Assembly: GCF_007860075.1 (NCBI RefSeq)
Contig: NZ_SJPP01000001.1
Coordinates: 1,572,501 to 1,636,500, forward strand
Direction of reading: 5' to 3'
DNA length: 64,000 bases
Origin: Symmachiella macrocystis
Lineage (GTDB): Bacteria; Planctomycetota; Planctomycetia; Planctomycetales; Planctomycetaceae
The notes beneath the pieces are model-generated. The model saw nothing but the letters and a program-made list of their open reading frames with translations, was not told the origin of the DNA and did not search any database. The translations under genes and the position numbers were made by a program. This document shows, piece by piece, positions 43,203 through 51,626 of this stretch; the stretch's first letter is position 1, and each line of letters opens with the position of its first letter.

Positions 43203-43223
43203 TAGGTCATGCTGTGCATGACA
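43203..43223 (+). repeat. GTAG-headed hairpin, single REP-like unit
   Basis: GTAGGTCATGC-TGT-GCATGAC: GTAGG plus a perfect 7-bp stem (GTCATGC with GCATGAC) and a TGT loop. It has the same head and loop as both units of the pair at 11317-11391, but with a differently paired stem. A second hairpin, GTCACGCTCAACGTGAC, follows at 43245-43261. It lies between the LuxC-like and LuxE-like genes. Confidence 0.55.
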
Positions 43224-43275
43224 TGAATATTCATCGGACAATGACGTCACGCTCAACGTGACCGACTGCCAGGGT

Positions 43276-44352
43276 CTAATACACGCCGACGGTCGTTGTG
43301 GTGGCGAATTCGTGGTAGGGGCGGACGCCGCTTACGCCGTCCCAGGGATAGGCTTCGCATGGTTTTTCGCGTTCGCCTTCATCCCGTTCCATGAATCCAG
43401 GGACGAATAGCTCCTTGGTGAGCGTTGTCAGTTTCACGCGGCCTGTTTCGCCGTAACCGACGAGTTTGTTGTAGTCATCGAAATCGACGACCTCAATTAC
43501 CGCTCGCGGCTGGGGTGCGTGGTAGCTGATTTTATATTCATCTGCCGGGTCAAACGGCTTGCTGCAAGCTAGGCCCATCAGCGTGTTGCCATAGGTGGGG
43601 GTCATATAGACCCCTTCGATCAATTCTTCCATGGCAAAGCGATACCATTGCGGCGTAAATTCGGTGCCGCCGGAGAAGATCCCGGTGATCCCCTGCTCTT
43701 TGATGCTGGTGCCATCCTCCATCAATCGCATGGCCAACGCTTCGAGCAATTTGGGCGTGGTGAACATGCATTTGATGTCGTGCCCGGCGGAAAGGACCGT
43801 CACCGCTTGATCGATCACGTGATCGCGATACGCTTCCATCTCGGCCATGTTGCCACGCTTGATTAGCTTGACCACCCAACGCGGGTCCAGGTCGACGCAG
43901 AAGCAGATGCCGCCGCGATGTTGGCAAAGGTGTTCTACGGCCAGTCGCAGTCGGCGCGGGCCGGAAGGACCAAGCATCAGCCAGTTGCCACCCTTGGGAA
44001 AATGTTCATCCGGTAGCGTGTCGCTGAAGTTTTCGTAATCGATCCAATGGTCGTTGACGACAGCCCGCGATTTGGGGATTCCGGTCGTCCCGCCGGTTTC
44101 GAAAACGTAGACCTTTTCGTTTTCATAGGCCTTGGGAACCCAGCGACGAATCGGGCCGCCACGGAGCCATTCGTCCTCGAAGTGTTCAAACTTCTTCAGG
44201 TCGTCGAAGCACTTGATGTCTTTGCGGGGATCGAAGTTGAAGGATTGGGCCTTTTCGAGCCAAAACGGGCTGCCCGTTTCGGGATTGAAGTGCCACTCCA
44301 TGATTTCGCAAACATGCGCGTCAAGTTGTTCACGGGCTTCGGCTTCAGTCAT
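43276..44352 (-). CDS. Adenylate-forming enzyme, LuxE/PaaK-like
   Basis: A 358-aa product from MTEAEAREQLDAHVCEIMEW (ATG 44352, AGGAG upstream); a start at 44415 would add 21 residues. The AMP-binding P-loop is VFETGGTTGIPKSRAVVNDH (residues 84-94 hold GGTTGIPKS). Later motifs are FSGGTEFTPQWYRFAMEELI, TPTYGNTLMG (Y-G-x-T) and GETGRVKLTTLTKELFVPGF (the hinge region of the C-terminal domain). A length of about 360-370 aa and the missing large C-terminal lid match LuxE-type acyl-protein synthetases rather than acyl-CoA ligases (500+ aa). It should activate a carboxylic acid as acyl-AMP for the LuxC-like partner. Confidence 0.75.
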   Translation of the reverse strand: MTEAEAREQLDAHVCEIMEWHFNPETGSPFWLEKAQSFNFDPRKDIKCFDDLKKFEHFEDEWLRGGPIRRWVPKAYENEKVYVFETGGTTGIPKSRAVVNDHWIDYENFSDTLPDEHFPKGGNWLMLGPSGPRRLRLAVEHLCQHRGGICFCVDLDPRWVVKLIKRGNMAEMEAYRDHVIDQAVTVLSAGHDIKCMFTTPKLLEALAMRLMEDGTSIKEQGITGIFSGGTEFTPQWYRFAMEELIEGVYMTPTYGNTLMGLACSKPFDPADEYKISYHAPQPRAVIEVVDFDDYNKLVGYGETGRVKLTTLTKELFVPGFMERDEGEREKPCEAYPWDGVSGVRPYHEFATTTTVGVY

Positions 44353-44721
44353 CTCAGCAGTTGCTCCTGGATATTCGGCAAACGTGGGATCGGCATCTGT
44401 GCACCCAATCGGCAACAGGCCAATGACGGCATGGTCCCCGGAAGCGAACGCGAAACGGGTTCGCCCTCTCCCTCAAGGAGAAGACCGGGGTGAGGGCAAA
44501 CAACGGATGTCCGCCGTCGACAAGAATACGGACATCCCTGCCACAAGGCGCTTGGGCTTCCTGCCGACAAACTGCATGCGCCACGTCACACATGGTAGAC
44601 AATTAGCAGCCAATTGAAAACGCTGCGGACGCAAACAGCGGACTGCGGGAAATGGTGGTTTTTGCTAATGGGATTCCGCAGATACGGACGGCGGCCCCTG
44701 AATACAGCGGGCTTGCGGCGA
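44353..44721. other. Intergenic region
   Basis: About 370 bp between two minus-strand genes. It contains sequence resembling intergenic repeats (CCCTCTCCCTCAAGGAGAAG and CCGGGGTGAGGGC near 44464) of a type common in planctomycete genomes, but no second copy was found in the window. No coding sequence supported. Confidence 0.4.
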
Positions 44722-45873
44722 TTATGTCGGCAGGATTTGTTCCCCCGCTCGAATCGTCAACAGTGGCTCCCAGCAGCCGCCTGGACGGGGGACACTTTGA
44801 GTATCGGTCAGAGCAGCGGCGTCGGCGTTGTATTGGATGACGGTTAGATCCGCACAGGCACCGGGCGTCAACTGGCCGATTTCGTTGCCGAGACGCAGAA
44901 TATCTGCGGGGCGCGACGTAACAGCTGCGAAGGCATCGGGTTCGGGCATCCCAGCTGCGATCAGTTTCGACATCGTCCGCAGCAAATCGTGGGGCGGCTT
45001 GGAACCGATGTGCCGAGCGTATTGGTCTGACGATATCGTATCCGGTGGAAATCCTGCAGCGAGAGCCGTTTCAGCCACCGAAAAATCAAACGACGCCATC
45101 CCATGCCCTACATCGAACAAGACACCTCGCTCACGCGCCGCACGGATACAACCGGGTATCACTCCTTTTTGTACGACTCCAAAGGGTTCCGCGCGAAAAC
45201 AATAGGTTACGACATCCCCCGCACGGAGCTGTGAGAGTTGGTCATCCAGTGGCCAATCACGCGGATCGCGCATGCCGTATAAAATGGGCCGCCCGGTTTG
45301 CGCTGCGACCTGCAAAGCCCGATCCATGACGGCGCGGGGGTCGGTCTTGCCACAAGCGATCCGGCTGACATTTACAGCGATCCCCCAGATTTCATCGCCG
45401 CTCGATTCAACCGAGGAATTGATGGTGGCGACACATTGGTCCACATCGACCCAGGCGAACTCCTCGAAGCAGCCTCCGGGCATCGATTCGCCGAGGGCGG
45501 ACAGATTGAGTGCCATGCGAATCCGCATTCGCGCGGGAAGTAGCGTTGTGCGACGGTACTCTTCCCAGTTATTGCCCCCGGCGTCCCCTTGCGAGAGAAC
45601 AGTCGTCACACCCCGTTTGAGCAGTTCGGTATCGGGGTGGATGCCGTACTTTGACCCGGTGATCGCGGGGTGCGCGTGCAAATCGACCAATCCCGGTAGC
45701 AGGACCGCGTCGGGAAAATTGAGTTCCGTGTCGGCGACTATTTTAGACAGATGCGGACCGATGGCGGTGATCCGCCCCCCAGAAACGGCGACCGCAGCGA
45801 CCGCGTCAAAACGGTTTTGCGCGCAATAGACTCGCCCGGCGCGAATGAGTAATTCGTGCGTATTTCCAGACAT
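44722..45873 (-). CDS. Amidohydrolase-superfamily metal-dependent hydrolase
   Basis: A 383-aa protein. The first metal motif is LLPGLVDLHAHPAITGSKYG (HxH), the carboxylated-lysine/metal region lies around GIAVNVSRIACGKTDPRAVM, the third histidine in LFDVGHGMASFDFSVAETAL, and the catalytic aspartate in PDTISSDQYARH. The C-terminal part (GQLTPGACADLTVIQYNADA) returns to the small beta-sandwich domain that starts at TAIGPHLSKIVADTE. It resembles the deacetylase/dihydroorotase-like subgroup. It should cleave a cyclic amide or an N-acyl group; substrate unknown. Next gene on this strand, 369 bp away, is the LuxE-like enzyme. Confidence 0.8.
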   Translation of the reverse strand: MSGNTHELLIRAGRVYCAQNRFDAVAAVAVSGGRITAIGPHLSKIVADTELNFPDAVLLPGLVDLHAHPAITGSKYGIHPDTELLKRGVTTVLSQGDAGGNNWEEYRRTTLLPARMRIRMALNLSALGESMPGGCFEEFAWVDVDQCVATINSSVESSGDEIWGIAVNVSRIACGKTDPRAVMDRALQVAAQTGRPILYGMRDPRDWPLDDQLSQLRAGDVVTYCFRAEPFGVVQKGVIPGCIRAARERGVLFDVGHGMASFDFSVAETALAAGFPPDTISSDQYARHIGSKPPHDLLRTMSKLIAAGMPEPDAFAAVTSRPADILRLGNEIGQLTPGACADLTVIQYNADAAALTDTQSVPRPGGCWEPLLTIRAGEQILPT

Positions 45874-46160
45874 TTGGGTCGCTCCGCCATCAAATTGGTA
45901 TTTTGGTCCTTTGATCGCTCAATGCATTGTGAATTGTGATCCACAAAATCCGTTGAAAACCAGGAGGAGGATGGATTTGCAATCAAACCCCTGATAACGA
46001 ATAGGCGCTTGATTCTCTCACAGTCTGCTGTCAAAATGCATGGCTACGGTTGAATGCGCCATCTGCATTCACGTTGTATACGTCGCCACTCCGCATTGTC
46101 AGGGCCTTCGCATATCAGAAACACGTTTTGCAAATACAAAAACTCTCTTAAGGCACGATC

Positions 46161-47738
46161 ATGAAGTTACTCGACGGTCAAACAGTAGGCATCGATCTGG
46201 GAACGACATTCTCGACAATGTCCCAATTGGACGCAGACGGCAACCCGGTCTCTTTGAAAAACTCCGACGGAAAGTCAATCACACCGTCGGTGATTTTGCT
46301 CGGAGACCAAGGGCATATTCTCGTCGGCCCGTCGTTTGAACGGATCTCCGTTTCTGATCCGGCTCATATTGTCGAAGCAGTCAAACGCCAAATGGGCAAC
46401 AAGAATTACTTTAAGGTCTACGAAGGGAAAAAGCTGACGCCTGAGTTTCTGTCGGCACTGATCGTCAAAAAACTCAAGCAGGATGCCGAACAACAAATCG
46501 GCCCCATCGCCAATGCGGTCGTCACCGTTCCCTATTACTTCAACGATGTTCGCCGCAAAGCGACACAAGATGCCGGGCAAATTGCCGGTCTGAATATCAT
46601 TGACATTATCAATGAACCGACCGCTGCCACATTGGCCTATGCCTGGATGAAGGGCGAACTGGGCCGTACCGACTTGGGAGACATCGAACGCACGATTCTC
46701 GTCTACGACCTGGGGGGCGGAACGTTCGACGTTACCGTCGTGCGTTATACACCGACTCACTTCCGCGTGTTGGCGACCGATGGTGACGTCTACTTAGGTG
46801 GACTCGACTGGAGTGCGCGAATTGTCGACCACGTGTCGGAACAGTTCAAACAAAAGTTCGGCATGGACCCCCGGGAAGATCCCGAAACAGCGCTGCAAAT
46901 GTCGCAAGAATGCGAAGCAGCGAAATTGGCGCTCAGCTCCAAAGCTCAAGTGCCGGTCAATGTCTACTACAAAGGCAAGACACTCACCGTCGCACTCACG
47001 CGAGGCGATTTCGAGCGGATGACAGCCGACCTGTTGCAACGGACACGCGACACCACAGAATTGGTGATGCAACAAGCCAACGTCGATCCAGGAACCTTGG
47101 ACGAAATGATCTTGGTTGGTGGTTCGACACACATGCCCTCGGTCGAATCGATGCTTCTCGATGTGTGTAAGCGTTCACCGTCTCGGGAACTGAACGCCGA
47201 AGTGGCGGTTGCACAAGGGGCGGCGATTCATGCTGCCATCTTAGAAGCCAAGGTCACTGGCGGTGAAAGCCGCATGGCCAAGGCAGTGATGAACCGCCTC
47301 CAGTCAGTCTCGTCTGAGGACGTCAACTCGCACTCCCTGGGAATCAAAATCACCGACCCGGACGAGCGGACGCGGAAAATCAATCACATCATGATTCCCC
47401 GCAATACAACCATTCCCTTCTCGCGAACCGAACGGTTTACAACCAACTCCGCCAACCAGCAATCGGTACACGTTTACTTGTTGGAAGGGGAAGTGAAAGA
47501 TGTCGATGCCTGTTCGCAAATTGGCGATTTTCGCGTCGTCGGCTTGCCCCCGGACCTGCCGGCCGGATCTCCGGTCGAAGTGACCTATAGTTACGACGCC
47601 AATGGACGGATTCATGCCACCGCCCGTGACCTGACGGGAAATAAAGAAGCCTCGGCGGAAATTGTGCGGGCTTCAGGATTGGACTCCGCCGGTTTGAACA
47701 GCTTTGAAACACTGGCTAGCGAATATAAAGTCGAATAA
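46161..47738 (+). CDS. Lidless Hsp70 (DnaK-like) chaperone
   Basis: A 525-aa Hsp70. The ATPase domain is complete: VGIDLGTTFSTMSQLDADGN (phosphate 1), PYYFNDVRRKATQDAGQIAG, IINEPTAATLAYAW, YDLGGGTFDVTVVRYTPTHF (phosphate 2) and ILVGGSTHMPSVESMLLDVC (adenosine). The substrate-binding beta domain follows (LGIKITDPDERTRKINHIMI; NQQSVHVYLLEGEVKDVDAC). The helical lid of DnaK, about 100 residues with its GxG-rich tail, is missing; the protein ends at SLASEYKVE-type residues after a short helix. A hairpin terminator lies at 47766. The following gene encodes a J-like protein. It is likely a specialised paralogue, not the housekeeping DnaK. Confidence 0.92.
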   Translation: MKLLDGQTVGIDLGTTFSTMSQLDADGNPVSLKNSDGKSITPSVILLGDQGHILVGPSFERISVSDPAHIVEAVKRQMGNKNYFKVYEGKKLTPEFLSALIVKKLKQDAEQQIGPIANAVVTVPYYFNDVRRKATQDAGQIAGLNIIDIINEPTAATLAYAWMKGELGRTDLGDIERTILVYDLGGGTFDVTVVRYTPTHFRVLATDGDVYLGGLDWSARIVDHVSEQFKQKFGMDPREDPETALQMSQECEAAKLALSSKAQVPVNVYYKGKTLTVALTRGDFERMTADLLQRTRDTTELVMQQANVDPGTLDEMILVGGSTHMPSVESMLLDVCKRSPSRELNAEVAVAQGAAIHAAILEAKVTGGESRMAKAVMNRLQSVSSEDVNSHSLGIKITDPDERTRKINHIMIPRNTTIPFSRTERFTTNSANQQSVHVYLLEGEVKDVDACSQIGDFRVVGLPPDLPAGSPVEVTYSYDANGRIHATARDLTGNKEASAEIVRASGLDSAGLNSFETLASEYKVE

Positions 47739-47765
47739 ACCCATCGCATGCTGTGGGAAATTCAG

Positions 47766-47795
47766 GCGGGCCTCTTCAACGACGAAGAGGCTCGC
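47766..47795 (+). terminator. Hairpin terminator after the Hsp70 gene
   Basis: GCGGGCCTCTTC pairs with GAAGAGGCTCGC (12 bp with one G-T pair) around a 6-nt loop, followed by TTCCTATTTTCC. It starts 27 bp after the Hsp70 stop codon and could separate it from, or attenuate transcription into, the J-like gene. Confidence 0.6.
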
Positions 47796-47979
47796 TTCCT
47801 ATTTTCCCGTGTTGGAAACGGCACTTTTCGTCTCGCCAAACCCGGCGATTCACGATTCTTGTCAACGGCACAACCGACGACACAAATCCAACTTGATCCA
47901 GAACCTTGACGAACTGGCTTGTCCGGTGTCGACGGACGCAACAGAGCACCTCGTCAATAGATCTGAGGAGTGAACCAGA

Positions 47980-49014
47980 GTGGCGATCGATGTCTATAAG
48001 GAATGGCTGGGGATCCCGGAAGATCAGCGTCCGCCCGACCATTATCAGTTGCTACGTCTCGTGCAATTTGAAGACAGTGCGGAAAAGGTGCAAGCCAATT
48101 ACCGCAAACTCAACGCCCATGTCCGCAAATACGCGACTGGACAATACATGGACGAATCGCAGGCGTTGCTCAACGAATTGGCCAAGGCCATGCTCTGCCT
48201 GACTGATGCGGAACGGAAACGCGATTACGACGAGCAACTCGGCCGTGAATTCGATGATGACGATGAACCTGGCGCCCTGCCCCCCATCGAGAAGATTCTG
48301 TTGGACCAGGACATAATCAGCGACGCCCAGATCCAAGAAGCGCGTCAGATGTGCGACAACCTGGGCATCGAAATGCGGGATGCGTTGGTCCAGCTCAAGG
48401 CGGTCAAAGCCGATGCGGCCGCCCGCGCTCTCGCCACTTCACTGGGACGCCCCTTCGTCGATCTCGCCGACATGATTCCCGACGATGACGTTCTGGATCG
48501 CGTCCCCCGCTCAATGGTTAAGAAACATTCGATCCTGCCGTTGTTCATCGATGAAGATGACGACGTGTTGCTTGTTGCCGGCGTGAATCCAATCACAGCC
48601 GATGTCGAGGATGATTTGCGACTGCGGTTCAGCCTACCAGTCCGCGACGTGATCGCGGCGCCCATGGCCATCAATCAAGCCATCGCCAAATACTATGCCC
48701 CCGGCGTCCGTGAGGAAGCCGAAGAAGAGGTGGAATCCCCCAAGGCGGGAGAAGGTGGAAAAAAAGGGAAGGCAAAAAAAGCCGAGAAAAAGAAGGCGGC
48801 AAAGAAAAAAGAACCAACGCGGGGTGATCAAGCGCGCGAACAGAAACAATTGTGCATCATTGCTTTTTGCTTCAGCTTCGTGATTGCCAATCTGCTCGAC
48901 GGATTCGTCATCGACTCATCCACTTACCTCGACGGCCTTTCATTATTGGGTTATTTCTTGCTCCCCGCTTTGACAGCCGCAATTTGTTATGTCGCCTTCT
49001 GGCCGCGGTCATGA
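47980..49014 (+). CDS. Membrane protein fusing a J-like domain and a MshEN/GspE N-terminal domain
   Basis: A 344-aa protein, GTG start with GAGGAG eight bases upstream. Residues 1-90 are a J-like domain (DHYQLLRLVQFEDSAEKVQA; LLNELAKAMLCLTDAERKRD) in which the HPD tripeptide needed to stimulate Hsp70 is absent; the loop reads LNAHVRKYATG. Residues 102-240 match the GspE/MshE N-terminal domain: KILLDQDIISDAQIQEARQM, LATSLGRPFVDLADMIPDDD, VLLVAGVNPITADVEDDLRL, a module that binds c-di-GMP in MshE. A Lys/Ala-rich linker (about 250-290) leads to two membrane helices (294-314 and 320-341). It probably recruits Hsp70 or a secretion ATPase to the membrane; all roles are inferred. Confidence 0.8.
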   Translation: MAIDVYKEWLGIPEDQRPPDHYQLLRLVQFEDSAEKVQANYRKLNAHVRKYATGQYMDESQALLNELAKAMLCLTDAERKRDYDEQLGREFDDDDEPGALPPIEKILLDQDIISDAQIQEARQMCDNLGIEMRDALVQLKAVKADAAARALATSLGRPFVDLADMIPDDDVLDRVPRSMVKKHSILPLFIDEDDDVLLVAGVNPITADVEDDLRLRFSLPVRDVIAAPMAINQAIAKYYAPGVREEAEEEVESPKAGEGGKKGKAKKAEKKKAAKKKEPTRGDQAREQKQLCIIAFCFSFVIANLLDGFVIDSSTYLDGLSLLGYFLLPALTAAICYVAFWPRS

Positions 49015-49074
49015 GATCCGCCTAGAAACGGACTGGCCCGGTCCGGCTTCGCAAGACTATTGAGATACACTGCG

Positions 49075-49650
49075 GTGAACGAATTTCAAGAGAGCTCAGG
49101 CAGTCAGCAATTGCCGGACAATGACCGGAATACGGCCGATCCTGCGGAGAGGTCGCAAAGCGCTCTTGCAGCGACGACCGGAAACGAGTATTTAACCCGC
49201 TCCTCTCAATCACTTATCAAAACACCCCTCTCCAGCGGACATCCTATCGGCACCGGCATTCGTGTTTTGCTGGTTCTGTGGAGCCTGTTTCTGTGTGTGG
49301 GGTTTGCCTTGGCTGCCAGCATGCGTCCCGATCCGCGAGGTTTCGGCACGCATCAAAGTCTCGGTTTTCCACCTTGTACGTTTCAAATCTTGTTCGACAT
49401 CCCTTGTCCTAGTTGCGGAATGACCACGAGTTTCTCCCATTTTATACGCGGGCAAATTGCCGCTGCAGCTCGGGCGAATATCGCTGGATTGTTACTTGCA
49501 ATCACCTGTTTGATTCAAATCCCCTGGTGCTGGATCAGTGCACTCAAAGGGCGACTGTGGTGGGTTCACCAACCCACAAATTTCGCACTGATCGTGGTCG
49601 GCGGCATTTCCCTAGTGGCCGTCATCAATTGGTGTCGGCAAATTTTTTAA
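49075..49650 (+). CDS. DUF2752 family membrane protein
   Basis: A 191-aa product from GTG 49075; a TTG at 49060 would add five residues. The signature CTFQILFDIPCPSCGMTTSF (P-C-P-x-C-G-x-T-T) of DUF2752 follows a membrane helix (VLLVLWSLFLCVGFALAASM), and two more helices follow (ANIAGLLLAITCLIQIPWCW; FALIVVGGISLVAVINWC). The N-terminal 70 residues are Ser/Gln-rich and probably disordered, longer than in typical members. The paired cysteines suggest a redox or metal role, which is unproven. It lies 60 bp after the J-like gene and may belong to the same operon. Confidence 0.8.
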   Translation: MNEFQESSGSQQLPDNDRNTADPAERSQSALAATTGNEYLTRSSQSLIKTPLSSGHPIGTGIRVLLVLWSLFLCVGFALAASMRPDPRGFGTHQSLGFPPCTFQILFDIPCPSCGMTTSFSHFIRGQIAAAARANIAGLLLAITCLIQIPWCWISALKGRLWWVHQPTNFALIVVGGISLVAVINWCRQIF

Positions 49651-49797
49651 GAAACCTCAATTCACCACCATTGGTAAACGGATTTACCGATCAATCAACG
49701 CTGTCGACGAATCCCTAGGGATTTGCGACACGTAGCCCGGCAATCGTCCGCCGACGGTGAGACAGAGAATAGAACGGCAGCTGCGATGGAGCGCGAA

Positions 49798-50481
49798 ATG
49801 TCGAATACAAACCTTTCATTCAAGCAACGCCCCCATCGGCTGGGTTGGCTGACCTTGCTTCTACTCTGCGGCAGCGCATCGACAATGGCCGGTTGTTCGC
49901 TGATGGTCGAAACGGGTGTGATGCTCATGGGACGGCCGAAAATCCCGGCCGCATTCGAAGAATTCTCGAAAAAGTCGCTGGGAGAAAAAGGGGTCAAAGC
50001 GGTTGTGATTTGCGAAGCCCCCTTGGGGAGCGATAGCGAAGCCGCAGCGCTCGACCAAGAATTGCAGGCCGAGCTTAGCCGGCGATTTAAGCAACACGAC
50101 ATCGAAGTCATCGACAGTCATAAAGTTGCAACTTGGATCGACGACAACGGCGGTGATTGGGGCAGCCCCGAGGATCTGTTTGAAAAATTCACAGATGCGG
50201 ACTTTTTAGTTCTCGTAGATGTCAACGAATTCAGCTATTTGGAGAAAGACAGTCCGGGCTTGTATCGCGGTCGTTCGCAGATCGAGGTTTCGGTCTACGA
50301 AAACAACGAATTCGATTCACGGATTTTCAGCAACACCATCGATTCTGTCTTTCCTAGACAGTACCCCGAAATGGCTGATCGAATCAGTAAACAAGCATTT
50401 CGCAAACGTTACGTTGATCAACTGAGCACACAAATCGCGAGACTGTTTTACGAACACCGTCCGGAAGAGACGTTCGACTAA
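49798..50481 (+). CDS. Lipoprotein, paralogue of 50828-51526
   Basis: A 227-aa product from ATG 49798 with GGAGCG before it; ATG 49786 is an alternative. Lipoprotein signal (LGWLTLLLLCGSASTMAGC, lipid-modified Cys at the end of TMAGC). The mature part reads KSLGEKGVKAVVICEAPLGS, LQAELSRRFKQHDIEVIDSH, KVATWIDDNGGDWGSPEDLF, ADFLVLVDVNEFSYLEKDSP and GLYRGRSQIEVSVYENNEFD. This alternating strand/helix pattern recalls a DUF799/CsgG-like or TolB-N-like fold. The next lipoprotein gene is clearly homologous over its whole length. Function unknown. Confidence 0.75.
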   Translation: MSNTNLSFKQRPHRLGWLTLLLLCGSASTMAGCSLMVETGVMLMGRPKIPAAFEEFSKKSLGEKGVKAVVICEAPLGSDSEAAALDQELQAELSRRFKQHDIEVIDSHKVATWIDDNGGDWGSPEDLFEKFTDADFLVLVDVNEFSYLEKDSPGLYRGRSQIEVSVYENNEFDSRIFSNTIDSVFPRQYPEMADRISKQAFRKRYVDQLSTQIARLFYEHRPEETFD

Positions 50482-50827
50482 ACCTACCGAGGGGCAACCA
50501 ACAAACCCCAGGCCGCAACGGCTCACCCCGTGTTTTCCAGCCGCCTGAAAAGTTGGTCTTGCACCGGCAAAGCTCGTGACACACAATCCCCAAATCACGC
50601 CGTGACTATGCTCTCGACCTGGCTTGGGAACAGACCATGGCAACGACTTCCTTTACCGCCAAGGAAGTTCATTGAACGCAGATTTTCGAAGTTTGTATCG
50701 GCAGTTAAAACAAAACATTGAGTCGTAAGGTATCTCCGATTGCATAAATGGGAGACTCAGGTGCGATTGGTAAAAGCACCGACCGTTCGTATCGTCTTAA
50801 AATATTTACCGGCGAGGGATCGCAGAT
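50482..50827. other. Intergenic region between lipoprotein paralogues
   Basis: About 345 bp. No gene supported; likely contains the promoter of the second lipoprotein gene. I saw no hairpin of terminator quality after the first gene. Confidence 0.4.
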
Positions 50828-51526
50828 ATGAGAATTGATAACAACCACACGAAGCAGGATCAGCCCCGCCGACAGATGCTGAAGCTGTTGCTCTGCTCGA
50901 TGCTTTTAGCATCCACTTGCACCGGCTGTAAGGCGGTCGTCCTTCTGGGCTATCTCATCGGTGGTCCCCCTTCCATCGAACCCCCGTTTGACATTCAAAC
51001 CAAGACGTCGCTCAAAAAGGACGAAAAACGAATCGCCGTCGTCTGCTATGCTCCCAAGGAACTCAAATTCGACACCGAGGATGTTGACGACGAGTTAGCC
51101 CAACATGTCGCCATGCGGCTGAACAGCCACGGCATGAAGGTCATTGCCCCGGCCGCCGTACAAAACTGGTTGGACCAAAACGACGATTGGGATTCCCCCG
51201 CGGAAGTCGGCCATGCTCTCGAGGCGGATTGGGTCGTCTACATCGACATGCAGGAATACACTCTGTGGGAAGAAGGTTCGATGGAATTGTATCGCGGACG
51301 TACGACAGCAATGGTCAAAGTGTTTGACATGAATGATGGCAATGGCGAGGAGATCTTCACCAAGGAGATCGTCTCCGTCTATCCCATCCGTGCCCCCAAG
51401 CCCGCACATGAAATCAAACGCGACCGATTCAAAGCCCTGTACTTGTCCCGGTTGAGCGAAGAGATCGGCCAATTGTTCTACGAACATTATGCCGGCGACG
51501 AAATCGCACACGGCGTTGTCGACTAA
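50828..51526 (+). CDS. Lipoprotein, paralogue of 49798-50481
   Basis: A 232-aa product. Lipoprotein signal with basic N-region (KQDQPRRQMLKLLLCSMLLA then STCTGCK, lipid-modified Cys in CTGC). The mature part parallels the upstream gene: KDEKRIAVVCYAPKELKFDT, AMRLNSHGMKVIAPAAVQNW, LDQNDDWDSPAEVGHALEAD, WVVYIDMQEYTLWEEGSMEL, YRGRTTAMVKVFDMNDGNGE and LSEEIGQLFYEHYAGDE against LSTQIARLFYEHRPEET. The two are tandem duplicates of an older protein, about one-third identical by eye. A strong bidirectional hairpin follows at 51556. Confidence 0.75.
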   Translation: MRIDNNHTKQDQPRRQMLKLLLCSMLLASTCTGCKAVVLLGYLIGGPPSIEPPFDIQTKTSLKKDEKRIAVVCYAPKELKFDTEDVDDELAQHVAMRLNSHGMKVIAPAAVQNWLDQNDDWDSPAEVGHALEADWVVYIDMQEYTLWEEGSMELYRGRTTAMVKVFDMNDGNGEEIFTKEIVSVYPIRAPKPAHEIKRDRFKALYLSRLSEEIGQLFYEHYAGDEIAHGVVD

Positions 51527-51555
51527 CGTTGCACCTGCGGCACAAAGAATACGAA

Positions 51556-51593
51556 AACGGCGGGAAGCACTTCTGCAGATGCTTCCCGCCGTT
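51556..51593. terminator. Bidirectional terminator hairpin
   Basis: AACGGCGGGAAGC pairs perfectly with GCTTCCCGCCGTT (13 bp) around a 12-base loop, 30 bp after the lipoprotein stop codon and 34 bp before the stop of the convergent coiled-coil gene at 51627. AAAA precedes the stem on one side and the T-rich flank on the other, so it can end transcription of both genes. Confidence 0.75.
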
Positions 51594-51626
51594 ACTATTG
51601 GACATCACTGATTTTGACCACAAAAA

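Noticed and set aside
48755-48825. Lys/Ala-rich tract as a separate repeat or regulatory site
   Set aside because: It is in-frame linker coding sequence of the J-like/MshEN fusion.
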